This document shows, piece by piece, positions 9,017 through 17,616 of a stretch of DNA of 35,584 nt. The notes below the pieces were generated by a model. That model did no database searches and had not been told where the DNA came from. It worked only from the letters and a program-made list of their open reading frames with translations. The DNA lies in contig CAIPBJ010000053.1 of the NCBI GenBank assembly GCA_903863255.1, positions 1 through 35,584 of the forward strand. Direction: 5' to 3'. The translations under genes were made by a program, and so were the position numbers. This stretch comes from an uncultured Methylophilaceae bacterium (GTDB lineage: Bacteria; Pseudomonadota; Gammaproteobacteria; Burkholderiales; Methylophilaceae). Within the stretch, counting starts at the first letter, position 1; each line of letters opens with the position of its first letter.

Positions 9017-9450
9017 TGAAATTAAATACAATTAAGCCCGCAGAAGGGGCAAAGCATTCTAAACGTCGTGTTGGACGTGGTATTGGTTCCGGTTTAGGCA
9101 AAACAGCTGGTCGTGGACATAAAGGACAAAAGTCAAGAACGGGCGGATTCCATAAGGTTGGTTTTGAGGGTGGTCAGATGCCTTTGCAACGTCGTTTACC
9201 TAAACGCGGTTTCGTCTCTTTGACTAAGGATGACACAGCACGCGTTCGCACAAGCGACTTGGCTTCAGTAAAGGTGGATGTAATTGATTTGCTAGCATTG
9301 AAAGCTGCAAACGTTATTTCTACATCCGCTAAAAATGTTAAGGTTTACCTATCGGGCGAGCTTAAGTCACCGCTTACGATCCAAGGTTTGCAGTTAACCA
9401 AGGGTGCCCGTGCAGCTGTCGAAGCAGCTGGCGGTAAGATAGTTGAGTAA
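9016..9450 (+). CDS. rplO: 50S ribosomal protein L15
   Basis: This 144-residue L15 has a glycine- and arginine-rich extended N-terminal part ([20 protein letters not shown]) that threads through 23S rRNA, and a globular C-terminus ending [16 protein letters not shown]. It joins late in 50S assembly. The start overlaps the rpmD stop by one base. The stop is five bases before the TTG start of secY. Confidence 0.97.
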   Translation: MKLNTIKPAEGAKHSKRRVGRGIGSGLGKTAGRGHKGQKSRTGGFHKVGFEGGQMPLQRRLPKRGFVSLTKDDTARVRTSDLASVKVDVIDLLALKAANVISTSAKNVKVYLSGELKSPLTIQGLQLTKGARAAVEAAGGKIVE

Positions 9451-9455
9451 TTACC

Positions 9456-10778
9456 TTGGCAAACGATAGCATTTTAGGAGTGGTAGGAAAATCCGGCGAA
9501 TTAAAAAGTCGCTTGATGTTCGTGTTGGGTGCATTGATTGTTTACCGATTGGGAGCGCATATACCGGTTCCTGGCATTAACGCAGATGTATTAGCGAAGC
9601 TTTTCGAGTCTCAAAGTGGTGGCATATTGGGTATGTTCAATATGTTCTCAGGTGGTGCCTTGTCAAGATTCACTGTGTTTGCGCTTGGAATCATGCCGTA
9701 TATCTCATCTTCGATCATCATGCAATTGCTTACAGTGGTTTCGCCACAAATGGAGCAATTGAAAAAAGAGGGTGAGGCAGGCAGGCGCCAGATAACAAAG
9801 TACACTCGATATGGTACGGTCGTGCTCGCTACTTTTCAAGCTTTAGGTATTGCAATTGCATTTGAACATCAGCCAGGTCTGGTGCTTGATCCAGGGTTTA
9901 TGTATAGGCTAACTGCAGTCGTAACGCTTGTCGGTGGAACAATGTTCTTGATGTGGTTAGGAGAACAAATCACCGAGCGTGGAATAGGTAATGGTATATC
10001 GATAATAATTTTTGCTGGTATCGTTGCTGGTCTGCCTAGGGCTGTATTTGCAACATTGGATCTGGCAAGCACGGGAGCATTTAATCCTGTATTTGTTTTG
10101 TTGCTCTTTGCAGTCACGATGTGTGTAACCGGATTTGTTGTGTTTGTTGAACGTGGACAACGTAAAATTACGGTCAACTATGCAAAAAGGCAGGTAGGAA
10201 GAAAGATAATGGGTGGGCAGACAAGTCATTTGCCTCTTAAGCTTAATATGGCAGGTGTGATTCCGCCGATTTTTGCATCCAGTATCATTTTATTCCCTGC
10301 AACATTAGCGGGTTGGTTTGGTAGTAACGATCGTTTGTCATGGTTAAAGGACGTTGGTACAACGTTATCTCCCGGACAACCTTTGTACATTATATTTTTT
10401 GCAAGTGCGATTATATTTTTCAGTTTCTTCTATACGGCTCTGGTGTTTAACCCGAAAGAAACTGCAGATAATCTCAAGAAGAGTGGGGCATTTGTACCTG
10501 GAATCAGGCCAGGGGATCAAACTGCTAAATACATTGATAAAATTATGGGTCGCTTAACCTTGGTGGGTGCGCTGTATATCACCATAGTTTGTTTGTTGCC
10601 GGAGTTTTTAATTTTGAAGTTTAATGTTCCTTTCTACTTCGGTGGCACTTCTTTGCTGATTATCGTTGTAGTGACCATGGACTTTATGACACAAGTGCAA
10701 GCTCATTTGATGTCGCATCAATATGAAGGTTTGCTAAAGAAGGCTAATTTTAAGGGCGGTGCGGGTTTACCGCGTTGA
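9456..10778 (+). CDS. secY: Protein translocase subunit SecY
   Basis: This 440-residue channel subunit of the SecYEG translocon has about ten membrane segments. Recognisable parts are [12 protein letters not shown] near residues 31-42, the [20 protein letters not shown] region after the plug, [19 protein letters not shown], and the cytoplasmic [20 protein letters not shown] loop that contacts the ribosome and SecA. The start is a TTG giving [10 protein letters not shown]. No strong Shine-Dalgarno precedes it, and no ATG lies in the first 20 codons, so expression probably relies on coupling to rplO five bases upstream. Confidence 0.95.
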   Translation: MANDSILGVVGKSGELKSRLMFVLGALIVYRLGAHIPVPGINADVLAKLFESQSGGILGMFNMFSGGALSRFTVFALGIMPYISSSIIMQLLTVVSPQMEQLKKEGEAGRRQITKYTRYGTVVLATFQALGIAIAFEHQPGLVLDPGFMYRLTAVVTLVGGTMFLMWLGEQITERGIGNGISIIIFAGIVAGLPRAVFATLDLASTGAFNPVFVLLLFAVTMCVTGFVVFVERGQRKITVNYAKRQVGRKIMGGQTSHLPLKLNMAGVIPPIFASSIILFPATLAGWFGSNDRLSWLKDVGTTLSPGQPLYIIFFASAIIFFSFFYTALVFNPKETADNLKKSGAFVPGIRPGDQTAKYIDKIMGRLTLVGALYITIVCLLPEFLILKFNVPFYFGGTSLLIIVVVTMDFMTQVQAHLMSHQYEGLLKKANFKGGAGLPR

Positions 10779-10793
10779 TAGACTAAAAAGTAC

Positions 10794-11012
10794 ATGGCAA
10801 AAGAAGACAGAATTGAAATGCAAGGTGAGGTTTTGGAAAACCTCCCTAATGCGACTTTTAGGGTTAAATTAGAAAACGGTCACGTAGTATTGGGTTATAT
10901 ATCAGGCAAGATGCGTATGCACTATATACGTATTCTTCCAGGCGACAAAGTAACTGTAGAAATGACCCCCTACGATTTGTCCCGTGCACGGATAATATTC
11001 CGTGTTAAGTGA
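10794..11012 (+). CDS. infA: Translation initiation factor IF-1
   Basis: This 72-residue single OB-fold protein begins [20 protein letters not shown] and ends [12 protein letters not shown]-1 blocks the A site during initiation and strengthens IF-2 and IF-3 action. Its location between secY and rpmJ, rather than elsewhere as in E. coli, is typical of betaproteobacteria and of Gram-positive spc operons. Only 15 bases separate it from secY. Confidence 0.97.
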   Translation: MAKEDRIEMQGEVLENLPNATFRVKLENGHVVLGYISGKMRMHYIRILPGDKVTVEMTPYDLSRARIIFRVK

Positions 11013-11033
11013 GTTTTTTGGCGAGAGGTTAAA

Positions 11034-11147
11034 ATGAGAGTTCGTGCATCAGTAAAGGCGTTATGCCGTCATTGTAAAGTTGTGCGTCGCCGCGGTGTAG
11101 TCCGTATTATTTGTACGGATCCACGCCATAAGCAACGTCAAGGATAA
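11034..11147 (+). CDS. rpmJ: 50S ribosomal protein L36, zinc-binding form
   Basis: This 37-codon gene starts [20 protein letters not shown] and ends DPRHKQRQG. Cys11, Cys14, Cys27 and His32 form the zinc site of the C+ type L36. L36 stabilises 23S rRNA near the factor-binding region. GAGAGG at 11023-11028 is the Shine-Dalgarno, 5 bases before the ATG. It is the last gene before the promoter-bearing gap that precedes rpsM. Confidence 0.97.
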   Translation: MRVRASVKALCRHCKVVRRRGVVRIICTDPRHKQRQG

Positions 11148-11184
11148 TTGTTTGTATTTAGTGGTAAGTATTGTGTTTAACCGA

Positions 11185-11213
11185 TTGTTGAAATCAAGTT
11201 AAACTGTTAAAAT
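11185..11213 (+). promoter_or_regulatory. Candidate promoter of the alpha operon (rpsM-rplQ)
   Basis: TTGTTG (11185-11190), a 17-base spacer and TAAAAT (11208-11213) lie in the 130-base gap between rpmJ and rpsM. Transcription would begin near 11220, giving a 57-base leader that contains an ACGATA/TATCGT inverted repeat (11228-11233 with 11247-11252). The spacing is optimal and each hexamer matches 4 or 5 of 6 consensus bases. Confidence 0.5.
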
Positions 11214-11277
11214 CTATGGCTTTTTTGACGATACGTTATATTAATTTATCGTTGCGCCATTATTTTGGAGTAGTGAC

Positions 11278-11640
11278 ATGGCTCGGATAGCAGGGGTTAA
11301 TATCCCAAATCATAAGCATACAGAAATAGCGCTAACTTCCATTTATGGAGTTGGACGTACAACAGCTAAGCAGATATGTTTGGCTGCAGGAGTCTCTGCA
11401 ACAGCTAAGATCAAAGATCTTAATGATGCAGAAGTTGAGAAACTACGCGATGAAGTTGCGAAACTAAAGGTTGAAGGTGACTTGCGTCGTGAAGTTACTA
11501 TGAACATTAAACGTCTGATGGACTTGGGCTGCTATCGTGGTGTAAGACATCGTCGTGGCTTGCCTGTTCGTGGTCAGCGTACAAAAACCAATGCACGCAC
11601 ACGCAAAGGCCCAGTTAAAGCGATTAAAGCATCCAAGTAA
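11278..11640 (+). CDS. rpsM: 30S ribosomal protein S13
   Basis: This 120-residue S13 has the N-terminal [20 protein letters not shown], the helix-two-turn-helix region, and the basic tail [20 protein letters not shown] that contacts tRNA in the P site. It forms the B1 bridges with L5. GGAG at 11267-11270 precedes the ATG. It is the first gene of the alpha operon portion. Confidence 0.97.
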   Translation: MARIAGVNIPNHKHTEIALTSIYGVGRTTAKQICLAAGVSATAKIKDLNDAEVEKLRDEVAKLKVEGDLRREVTMNIKRLMDLGCYRGVRHRRGLPVRGQRTKTNARTRKGPVKAIKASK

Positions 11641-11649
11641 GGAATAAAC

Positions 11650-12039
11650 ATGGCAAAAGCAAACGTACGAGTACGTAAAAAAGTTAAGAAGAACATTGCT
11701 GAGGGCATAGCCCACGTGCATGCTTCATTTAACAACACAATTATTACGATCACTGACCGTCAGGGTAATGCGCTTTCATGGGCAACCTCAGGCGGCGCAG
11801 GGTTTAAAGGTTCTCGTAAGAGTACTCCCTTTGCAGCACAGGTGGCAGCAGAAGCTGCTGGTAAAGCTGCTCAGGAATGTGGTGTAAAAAACCTTGAAGT
11901 TCGTATCAAAGGTCCAGGTCCTGGACGTGAGTCTGCGGTTCGTGCTTTAAACGCCGTGGGTTTTAAAATAACCAGCATTTCAGATGTTACGCCAGTTCCA
12001 CATAATGGCTGCCGTCCACCTAAAAAGCGTCGCATTTAA
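11650..12039 (+). CDS. rpsK: 30S ribosomal protein S11
   Basis: This 129-residue S11 carries the family core [20 protein letters not shown] and the C-terminal [15 protein letters not shown]. It lies on the platform and binds S18 and S6. AAGGAA just upstream of the ATG serves as ribosome site. The asparagine-glycine in PHNGCRP matches the isoaspartate site known in E. coli S11. A 38-base gap precedes rpsD. Confidence 0.97.
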   Translation: MAKANVRVRKKVKKNIAEGIAHVHASFNNTIITITDRQGNALSWATSGGAGFKGSRKSTPFAAQVAAEAAGKAAQECGVKNLEVRIKGPGPGRESAVRALNAVGFKITSISDVTPVPHNGCRPPKKRRI

Positions 12040-12077
12040 TGCAACGCATTTGTAGCAAGATATAATAGGAGAACACC

Positions 12078-12707
12078 TTGGCTAGAAATCTCGATCCTAA
12101 GTGCCGTCAGTGCCGCCGTGAAGGCGAAAAGCTCTTCCTCAAAGGGGAAAAGTGCTTTACTGATAAATGCGCTATCGAAAAACGTAATTTCCCACCTGGT
12201 CAGCATGGACAAAGACGTAACCAGCGCTTGTCTGACTATGGCGTTCAGTTGCGCGAAAAGCAAAAATTACGTCGTATATACGGCGTACTTGAAGCTCAAT
12301 TCCGTGGTTATTATGCTGAGGCAGACCGCCAAAAAGGTATTACTGGTGAGAACCTGCTTCAAATTCTTGAATGCCGACTGGATAATGTCGCTTACAGAAT
12401 GGGTTTGGGAGCATCACGAACCGAGGCTCGTCAAGTTGTAAGGCATAATAGTATTCTGGTTAATGGAAAACGTGTAAATATTCCCTCTTACCAAGTTAAG
12501 CCCGGTGATGTAGTTCAGGTTACTGAAGCCGCTAAACAACAACTTCGTATCAAAGGTGCGCTGGCAGCTGCTGAACAACGCGGTTTTCCGGAATGGCTGG
12601 ATGTAGATGTTAAAGCTTTAAAAGGTACATTCAAGGCTAAGCCACAACGTGACGAATTGCCATCAACAATCAATGAATCGCTCGTTGTCGAGCTGTATTC
12701 TAAGTAA
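12078..12707 (+). CDS. rpsD: 30S ribosomal protein S4, four-cysteine form
   Basis: This 209-residue S4 has an N-terminal cluster Cys9, Cys12, Cys26, Cys31 suited to zinc, and the S4 RNA-binding domain around residues 97-150 ([21 protein letters not shown], split here from a longer stretch). S4 starts 30S assembly at the five-way junction, and in E. coli represses its own operon. The start is TTG: AGGAG at 12067-12071 is 6 bases upstream and the family N-terminus [12 protein letters not shown] follows. E. coli S4 does not keep the same complete cysteine set. Confidence 0.95.
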   Translation: MARNLDPKCRQCRREGEKLFLKGEKCFTDKCAIEKRNFPPGQHGQRRNQRLSDYGVQLREKQKLRRIYGVLEAQFRGYYAEADRQKGITGENLLQILECRLDNVAYRMGLGASRTEARQVVRHNSILVNGKRVNIPSYQVKPGDVVQVTEAAKQQLRIKGALAAAEQRGFPEWLDVDVKALKGTFKAKPQRDELPSTINESLVVELYSK

Positions 12708-12734
12708 TCTAATTTAGGGCGGTAAGGAAAGTTT

Positions 12735-13718
12735 ATGCAAAACAGTCCGACTGAGTATTTAAAGCCACGTGTGGCTGATGTTGAAGTAGTATCACCTCTA
12801 CGTGCTCGTGTTACACTCGAGCCAATGGAAAGAGGTTTTGGTTACACATTGGGTAACGCATTGAGACGTGTCCTGTTGTCATCAATTCCAGGCTTTGCTA
12901 TTACTGAAGTCAAGATTGATGGTGTTGTTCACGAATATTCCACCTTGGATGGTGTGCAAGAAGATGTTGTTGATATCCTCCTCAACCTTAAAGGTGTAGC
13001 ACTTAAGTTGAACAGTAAAACGGAAACCATCCTTTCACTGAACAAATCAACCGAAGGAGTGGTTACTGCAGGCGATTTCGAAACAGGCCATGATGCTGAA
13101 ATTGTAAATCCTAATCATGTTATCGCTCACCTAACTAAGGGCGGAAAGATTAATCTTGAAGTTAAAGTTGAGATGGGTCGCGGTTATCAACCTGTTCCAG
13201 TAAGACAAAAGGTTGATGAAGACCGGGTTCTTGGTTTTATCATGGTTGATGCATCATTCAGTCCGATCAACAAAGTAAGTTATTTTGTTGAAAGTGCTCG
13301 TGTTGAGCAACGTACTGATTTGGATAAACTGGTGATGGACGTTGAAACGAATGGCATTATTGAACCTGAGCAAGCTATTCGTGATGCTGCACGCATATTA
13401 ATGGGTCAATTGTCGGTTTTTGCTGACTTGGAAGGCATGCCAACTGAAGTTGAAGTCAAGCATGCTCCTCAAGTCGATCCAATATTGCTCCGTCCAGTTG
13501 ATGATTTGGAATTGACGGTTCGTTCTGCAAATTGCTTGAAGGCAGAAAACATCTACTACATTGGTGATCTGATTCAACGTGGTGAAAACGAACTTCTTAA
13601 AGCGCCTAATTTAGGTCGCAAGTCCCTTAATGAAATCAAGGATGTATTGGCTTCAAAGGGCTTGACTTTAGGTATGAAATTAGAAAATTGGCCACCAGTC
13701 GGCCTAGAAAAGATGTGA
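12735..13718 (+). CDS. rpoA: DNA-directed RNA polymerase subunit alpha
   Basis: This 327-residue alpha subunit has the dimerising N-terminal domain ([20 protein letters not shown] at about residues 25-44; [14 protein letters not shown]-like core) and the C-terminal domain from about residue 250 ([20 protein letters not shown], then [19 protein letters not shown]) that binds UP elements and activators. GGTAAGGAAAG precedes the ATG. It lies between rpsD and rplQ as in the alpha operon of most proteobacteria. Confidence 0.98.
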   Translation: MQNSPTEYLKPRVADVEVVSPLRARVTLEPMERGFGYTLGNALRRVLLSSIPGFAITEVKIDGVVHEYSTLDGVQEDVVDILLNLKGVALKLNSKTETILSLNKSTEGVVTAGDFETGHDAEIVNPNHVIAHLTKGGKINLEVKVEMGRGYQPVPVRQKVDEDRVLGFIMVDASFSPINKVSYFVESARVEQRTDLDKLVMDVETNGIIEPEQAIRDAARILMGQLSVFADLEGMPTEVEVKHAPQVDPILLRPVDDLELTVRSANCLKAENIYYIGDLIQRGENELLKAPNLGRKSLNEIKDVLASKGLTLGMKLENWPPVGLEKM

Positions 13719-13728
13719 GGAAATCACT

Positions 13729-14118
13729 ATGCGTCATCGCAATAGCAATCGTAAATTAAATCGTACAAGCAGTCACCGTCAGGCCATGCTTCGTAACATG
13801 GCAACGTCGTTGTTGCGTCATGAAATCATAAAGACAACTTTGCCTAAAGCAAAGGAACTGCGTCGTGTTGCAGAACCTCTTATCACTTTAGGAAAGAATG
13901 CAACACTAGCAAACCGCCGGCTAGCATTTAGCCGTTTGCGTGATCGTGATATCGTAGGAAAGCTTTTTGGTGAGCTTGGTCCACGCTATCAGGCACGTAA
14001 TGGCGGCTATTTGCGTATATTGAAGTGCGGGTTCCGAAATGGAGATAATGCTCCTATGGCTTTAGTCGAATTAGTAGACCGACCTGACCTCACCACAGAA
14101 GCCTTACTGGCTGAATAA
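13729..14118 (+). CDS. rplQ: 50S ribosomal protein L17
   Basis: This 129-residue L17 begins [20 protein letters not shown] and has the core [20 protein letters not shown] and the terminal [15 protein letters not shown]. It sits near the tunnel exit. GAGG at 13717-13720, at the rpoA stop, is the Shine-Dalgarno. It is the final gene of the ribosomal block and is followed 6 bases later by a strong terminator. Confidence 0.97.
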   Translation: MRHRNSNRKLNRTSSHRQAMLRNMATSLLRHEIIKTTLPKAKELRRVAEPLITLGKNATLANRRLAFSRLRDRDIVGKLFGELGPRYQARNGGYLRILKCGFRNGDNAPMALVELVDRPDLTTEALLAE

Positions 14119-14124
14119 TAAAAG

Positions 14125-14149
14125 AAACCAGCTATGCTGGTTTTTTTTT
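14125..14149 (+). terminator. Bidirectional intrinsic terminator after rplQ
   Basis: AAACCAGC, loop TAT and GCTGGTTT form an 8-bp stem followed by an unbroken T run to 14149. Read on the minus strand the hairpin is followed by TTTCTTTTATT, so it can also end the convergent glutaredoxin-like gene, whose stop codon lies inside the stem at 14132-14134. Confidence 0.85.
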
Positions 14150-14395
14150 ATTCATTAAACTCGATAAGATGAATTGCTCTAGGTCCGAACCAGCAAATGG
14201 CCAAAAAAGCATTTCATCAGAATATGGGTCCAATAAGACAGGTATGCTTGTTTCAAAACGATCAAGCATATTTTGATCGTCTAGAATATCCACGTAGTCA
14301 TAGTCAAAAGCATGCATACGTTTTGCATTTTCCACTAGCGTCTTAGCTTCATCACATAAGTGACAACCATGGGTTCCATAAAGTAAAAATTTCAT
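14132..14395 (-). CDS. Glutaredoxin-like protein (DUF836 type)
   Basis: This 87-residue thioredoxin-fold protein begins MKFLLYGTHGCHLCDEAKTL. The active-site motif is CHLC at residues 11-14, followed by a VDI strand and a cis-proline loop (SIPVLLD). That pattern matches the glutaredoxin-like DUF836 family found beside housekeeping genes in many proteobacteria. Its substrate is unknown. It faces rplQ, and its last codons lie within the shared terminator. A role in cytoplasmic thiol reduction is likely but inferred. Confidence 0.85.
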   Translation of the reverse strand: MKFLLYGTHGCHLCDEAKTLVENAKRMHAFDYDYVDILDDQNMLDRFETSIPVLLDPYSDEMLFWPFAGSDLEQFILSSLMNKKKPA

Positions 14396-14607
14396 ACAAT
14401 CAAAAGCAAAATTCCAGCTTTCCTGATAAATGTTTATTTGTAAATTAAGCTTATACTAAGGATGAATAGTAGCAACATTTAAAGTCAATTGGCAGAAACA
14501 AACTTATTTGTGATAATTAATCTGAGCTAATTGGAATTAAGACTAGATAATTAGAGCTTGATAAATGTACAACATTTAATGTCCTTTAATTTTAAAATTG
14601 GAAATCA

Positions 14608-15882
14608 ATGAAAAACGAAATGCAATACACATGGTATGAGTTAATGGGTGACCTTGCTACCAAGGAGTTCCTTTGGCAGTTTATGATCCTATTTGCTGCA
14701 ATTATGTTTGCATGGTCGATAAACGGATTGCTCAGAAATTATGTGTTGAAGAATGCACCTGAATCTTGGAAGGTGGGTATTTCTGGGATAAATAGGATTC
14801 TATTCCCTCTAACGTCTCTTTTACTTATTGCCATTTCCAAGTTGATAATACAGAGATGGCATCATACCAGTCTGCTGAAATTATCAATTACGCTTCTTTT
14901 TGCTATGGTTTTAATAAGATTGGCTGTATATGCACTTCGATTCATATTTAAGCCTAGCTCGTTGCTTAGGACCATGGAAAATGCCATTGCGACAGCAATA
15001 TGGATTTTATTCGCGTTAGACCTCAGCGGATTACTTCCAGAAATTCTGGATTCCCTAGAATCTATCAGCTTTATGATAGGGAAAACCGAGTTCAACCTAC
15101 TGATTTTGATACAAGCCATATTAACTGTTGTAATAACCATGTTTATTGCACTTTGGATTAGTCGATTGATTGAAAATAAAATCATGGCGACTGAACAAAT
15201 CAATAAAAATATGCGTGTTGTTTTAAGCAAGATATTAAGAATCGCGTTAATGTTTGTCGCAATCTTAATGTCCTTATCTGCAGTTGGTTTGGATATAACA
15301 TTCTTATCAGTTTTTGGAGGTGCAATCGGGGTTGGCATTGGCTTCGGACTACAAAAAATAGCGAGCAACTACATAAGTGGATTTATTATTCTTGTTGATG
15401 AGTCGATGCAATTAGGTGATGTAGTAACAGTTGAAACACACTATGGTGTAGTTTCAGATATGAGATCACGGTATATGGTTCTAAAGAAACTAGATGGTAC
15501 CGAAGTCGTGATCCCAAATGAGACATTAATCACAAACCTCGTGATTAACCATTCCTCCAACAATAGAAAAGCAAAAGTGGTCATTCCAATGTCCATTAGC
15601 TATGAAAGTGACTTGGAGTTAGCTATGAGTCTAATGAAAGACATAGCAAAAGTGCACAAACGTGTCATAAGCGATCCTGAAACAGTAGTAATTATCAATA
15701 ACTTTGCTGAGAGTGGTATAGAATTGTATTTAAATGTATGGATTGCCGATCCAGAAGAGGGATCAGCCAATCTGAAATCAGAAATATACCTGGAAATATG
15801 GAAATCATTTAAAGCAAACCAAATAACAATACCATATCCACAAAGAGAAGTTCGCTTAATTGAAACGGCGAATAATAAATAA
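14608..15882 (+). CDS. MscS-family mechanosensitive ion channel
   Basis: This 424-residue membrane protein has several predicted membrane helices in the first 230 residues. The MscS pore helix follows at about 233-262 (GGAIGVGIGFGLQKIASNYI), then the beta domain (LGDVVTVETHYGVVSDM) and a cytoplasmic alpha-beta domain containing VVIPNETLITN. Members open under membrane tension to release solutes in osmotic downshock. It is longer than E. coli MscS (286 residues) because of extra N-terminal helices. The preceding 212 bases are AT-rich and non-coding. The desaturase gene follows after 20 bases, so the two may be cotranscribed. Confidence 0.9.
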   Translation: MKNEMQYTWYELMGDLATKEFLWQFMILFAAIMFAWSINGLLRNYVLKNAPESWKVGISGINRILFPLTSLLLIAISKLIIQRWHHTSLLKLSITLLFAMVLIRLAVYALRFIFKPSSLLRTMENAIATAIWILFALDLSGLLPEILDSLESISFMIGKTEFNLLILIQAILTVVITMFIALWISRLIENKIMATEQINKNMRVVLSKILRIALMFVAILMSLSAVGLDITFLSVFGGAIGVGIGFGLQKIASNYISGFIILVDESMQLGDVVTVETHYGVVSDMRSRYMVLKKLDGTEVVIPNETLITNLVINHSSNNRKAKVVIPMSISYESDLELAMSLMKDIAKVHKRVISDPETVVIINNFAESGIELYLNVWIADPEEGSANLKSEIYLEIWKSFKANQITIPYPQREVRLIETANNK

Positions 15883-15902
15883 ACATCGGGGGAAGTAAAG
15901 AA

Positions 15903-17084
15903 ATGCATGGACTAATAAGTCTCCAATGGTGGGGCTATATCGCCATTACCTTGTTATTAACTCATATGACGATTGCATCGGTGACGATTTATCTTCATCG
16001 TTGCCAAGCCCATCGTGCATTGGATCTTCATCCCATAGCAAGTCATCTGTTTAGGTTCTGGCTTTGGTTCTCAACTGGAACGGTAACTAAGCAATGGGCA
16101 GCAATCCACCGAAAGCATCATGCCCACTGTGAGACTGAAGATGATCCACATAGCCCTCAAATTCTTGGTATTAAAAAAGTGCTGTTTACAGGATATGAAC
16201 TTTACAAGAAAGAAAGTTATTGCAAGGAAACTTTAGAGAAATATGGCAAAGGTACCCCAGACGACTGGGTAGAAAGAAATGTCTACAGCAGGCGAACCTA
16301 CCTTGGGATATCGCTGATGTTTCTAATCGATGTCGTATTATTCGGCCCAATCGGGATAACGATGTGGGCAGTTCAAATGGCATGGATACCTGTAACGGCA
16401 GCAGGAGTGATTAATGGAATAGGACATTACTGGGGATATCGAAATTTTGAAGCTAACGATTCGAGCACCAATATCATTCCCTGGGGTATTTTAATCGGCG
16501 GTGAGGAGTTACATAACAATCATCACGCATACGCAAGTTCAGCAAGATTGTCGAATAAATGGTATGAGCTTGATATTGGGTGGCTTTATATTCGATTATT
16601 GGCATCATTGAAGCTCGCTAAAATTAAAAAAGTTGCACCGAAGATAAAATTCGACTGGGCAAAAAAGCAATGCGATTTGGATACGCTTCAAGCGGTCATT
16701 ACACATCGTTTTGAGGTGATGAAGACATATGGGCATGTTCTGCGAAAAGCTTATCGTAATGAAATAGGAAAGATACATAACGCGATTTATCAGCATGGTG
16801 TTTCTAACTTCTCAATTAAGAGTCTTAAGGAGTGGTTGCATATCGACGCAAATGAACTAAAGGAGAAAGAGCTATTATTGGTTAATAAGGTTCTGGAAAA
16901 TGCTCATCAACTAAAGACGGTCTATCATTTCAAGCAAGAGTTGAATCAAATATGGATGCGCTCATCCATAAGTCAGGATCAATTACTAAAGAATCTTGAA
17001 GATTGGTGCCATCGGGCTGAACGTTCAGGAATTGAAGCCCTGGAAGAGTTTTCCCGTCGATTGCGTTGCTATAAAATGGCTTAG
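15903..17084 (+). CDS. Fatty acyl desaturase (delta-9 type) with C-terminal extension
   Basis: This 393-residue membrane di-iron enzyme has three histidine boxes: HRCQAH at 32-37, HRKHH at 69-73 and HNNHH at 204-208, plus GHYWGYRNFE at 174-183. It should introduce a cis double bond into an acyl chain at the membrane to adjust fluidity. The core ends near residue 245. About 130 further residues (ending LEDWCHRAERSGIEALEEFS and a basic stretch) are shared with DesA-type enzymes of pseudomonads as I recall them. It lies in tandem behind the MscS-like gene and ends before a strong terminator. Substrate, free or lipid-bound acyl, is not decided by sequence. Confidence 0.9.
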   Translation: MHGLISLQWWGYIAITLLLTHMTIASVTIYLHRCQAHRALDLHPIASHLFRFWLWFSTGTVTKQWAAIHRKHHAHCETEDDPHSPQILGIKKVLFTGYELYKKESYCKETLEKYGKGTPDDWVERNVYSRRTYLGISLMFLIDVVLFGPIGITMWAVQMAWIPVTAAGVINGIGHYWGYRNFEANDSSTNIIPWGILIGGEELHNNHHAYASSARLSNKWYELDIGWLYIRLLASLKLAKIKKVAPKIKFDWAKKQCDLDTLQAVITHRFEVMKTYGHVLRKAYRNEIGKIHNAIYQHGVSNFSIKSLKEWLHIDANELKEKELLLVNKVLENAHQLKTVYHFKQELNQIWMRSSISQDQLLKNLEDWCHRAERSGIEALEEFSRRLRCYKMA

Positions 17085-17090
17085 GGACAA

Positions 17091-17118
17091 AAAAAACCCC
17101 GCAATTGCGGGGTTTTTT
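17091..17118 (+). terminator. Bidirectional terminator between desaturase and rpmG
   Basis: CCCCGCAATTGCGGGG is a perfect palindromic stem flanked by six A on the left and six T on the right. It serves both the desaturase transcript on the plus strand and the rpmB-rpmG transcript on the minus strand. Confidence 0.93.
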
Positions 17119-17129
17119 ATACTGAAAGA

Positions 17130-17285
17130 TTATTTCAGTTTTGTTTCTTTATACATAACATGCTTACGAGCAACCGGATCAAATTTCTTTATTTCCATTT
17201 TCTCTGGCATTGTGCGTTTGTTCTTGGTCGTAGTGTAAAAATGACCCGTACCTGCACTTGATTCCAATTTAATTTTTTCACGCAT
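17130..17285 (-). CDS. rpmG: 50S ribosomal protein L33, cysteine-free form
   Basis: This 51-residue L33 starts [20 protein letters not shown] and ends [17 protein letters not shown]. It lacks the CxxC pairs of zinc-binding L33, so it is the C-minus form, in contrast to the zinc form of L36 in the same window. L33 contacts tRNA at the E site. It follows rpmB by 15 bases, as in most bacteria, with AGAAGGG as its Shine-Dalgarno. Confidence 0.96.
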   Translation of the reverse strand: MREKIKLESSAGTGHFYTTTKNKRTMPEKMEIKKFDPVARKHVMYKETKLK

Positions 17286-17300
17286 GATAAACCCTTCTAA

Positions 17301-17537
17301 TTAGATCTTTTCGCCGTTTGCACGCAAATCGGCAAGAACAGAGTCAATCCCATTCTTGTCAATAGTACGCAATGCAGCGTTTGTAATGCGAAGACTTATC
17401 CAACGATTTTCACTTTCAACCCAAAACTTGCGATTTTGCAGATTAGGTAAAAAACGACGTTTAGTCTTATTGTTTGCGTGAGAAACATTATTCCCCACCA
17501 TCGGCTTTTTGCCGGTTACCTGACATACGCGTGCCAT
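17301..17537 (-). CDS. rpmB: 50S ribosomal protein L28
   Basis: This 78-residue L28 begins [20 protein letters not shown] and has [18 protein letters not shown]. An in-frame ATG four codons earlier exists, but GGAG lies 6 bases before the ATG at 17537 and the family N-terminus starts there. The gene forms a two-gene unit with rpmG. A promoter with an extended -10 is visible just upstream, so it need not depend on coaBC-dut transcription. Confidence 0.96.
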   Translation of the reverse strand: MARVCQVTGKKPMVGNNVSHANNKTKRRFLPNLQNRKFWVESENRWISLRITNAALRTIDKNGIDSVLADLRANGEKI

Positions 17538-17565
17538 GGCATACTCCAAAATTCGAAAGACCGCA

Positions 17566-17595
17566 TTTATACCATGAAAATACGATTTAACTCAA
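17566..17595 (-). promoter_or_regulatory. Candidate extended -10 promoter for rpmB-rpmG
   Basis: On the minus strand TTGAGT (17595-17590), an 18-base spacer and TATAAA (17571-17566), preceded by TGG, form an extended -10 promoter. The start would fall near 17559, about 20 bases ahead of the rpmB ATG. It lies in the gap after dut. Confidence 0.6.
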
Positions 17596-17616
17596 GTAAA
17601 TTTGTATTATTTTCCA

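Noticed and set aside
12040-12077. TATAAT at 12061-12066 before rpsD as a promoter
   Set aside because: No acceptable -35 lies 16-18 bases upstream; it is more likely just AT-rich spacer next to the AGGAG site.
14396-14607. Promoter for the MscS-like gene (TATACT at 14452-14457)
   Set aside because: The -10 is fair but no -35 of quality is at correct spacing and it is 150 bases from the start codon. A promoter must be nearby but cannot be placed.
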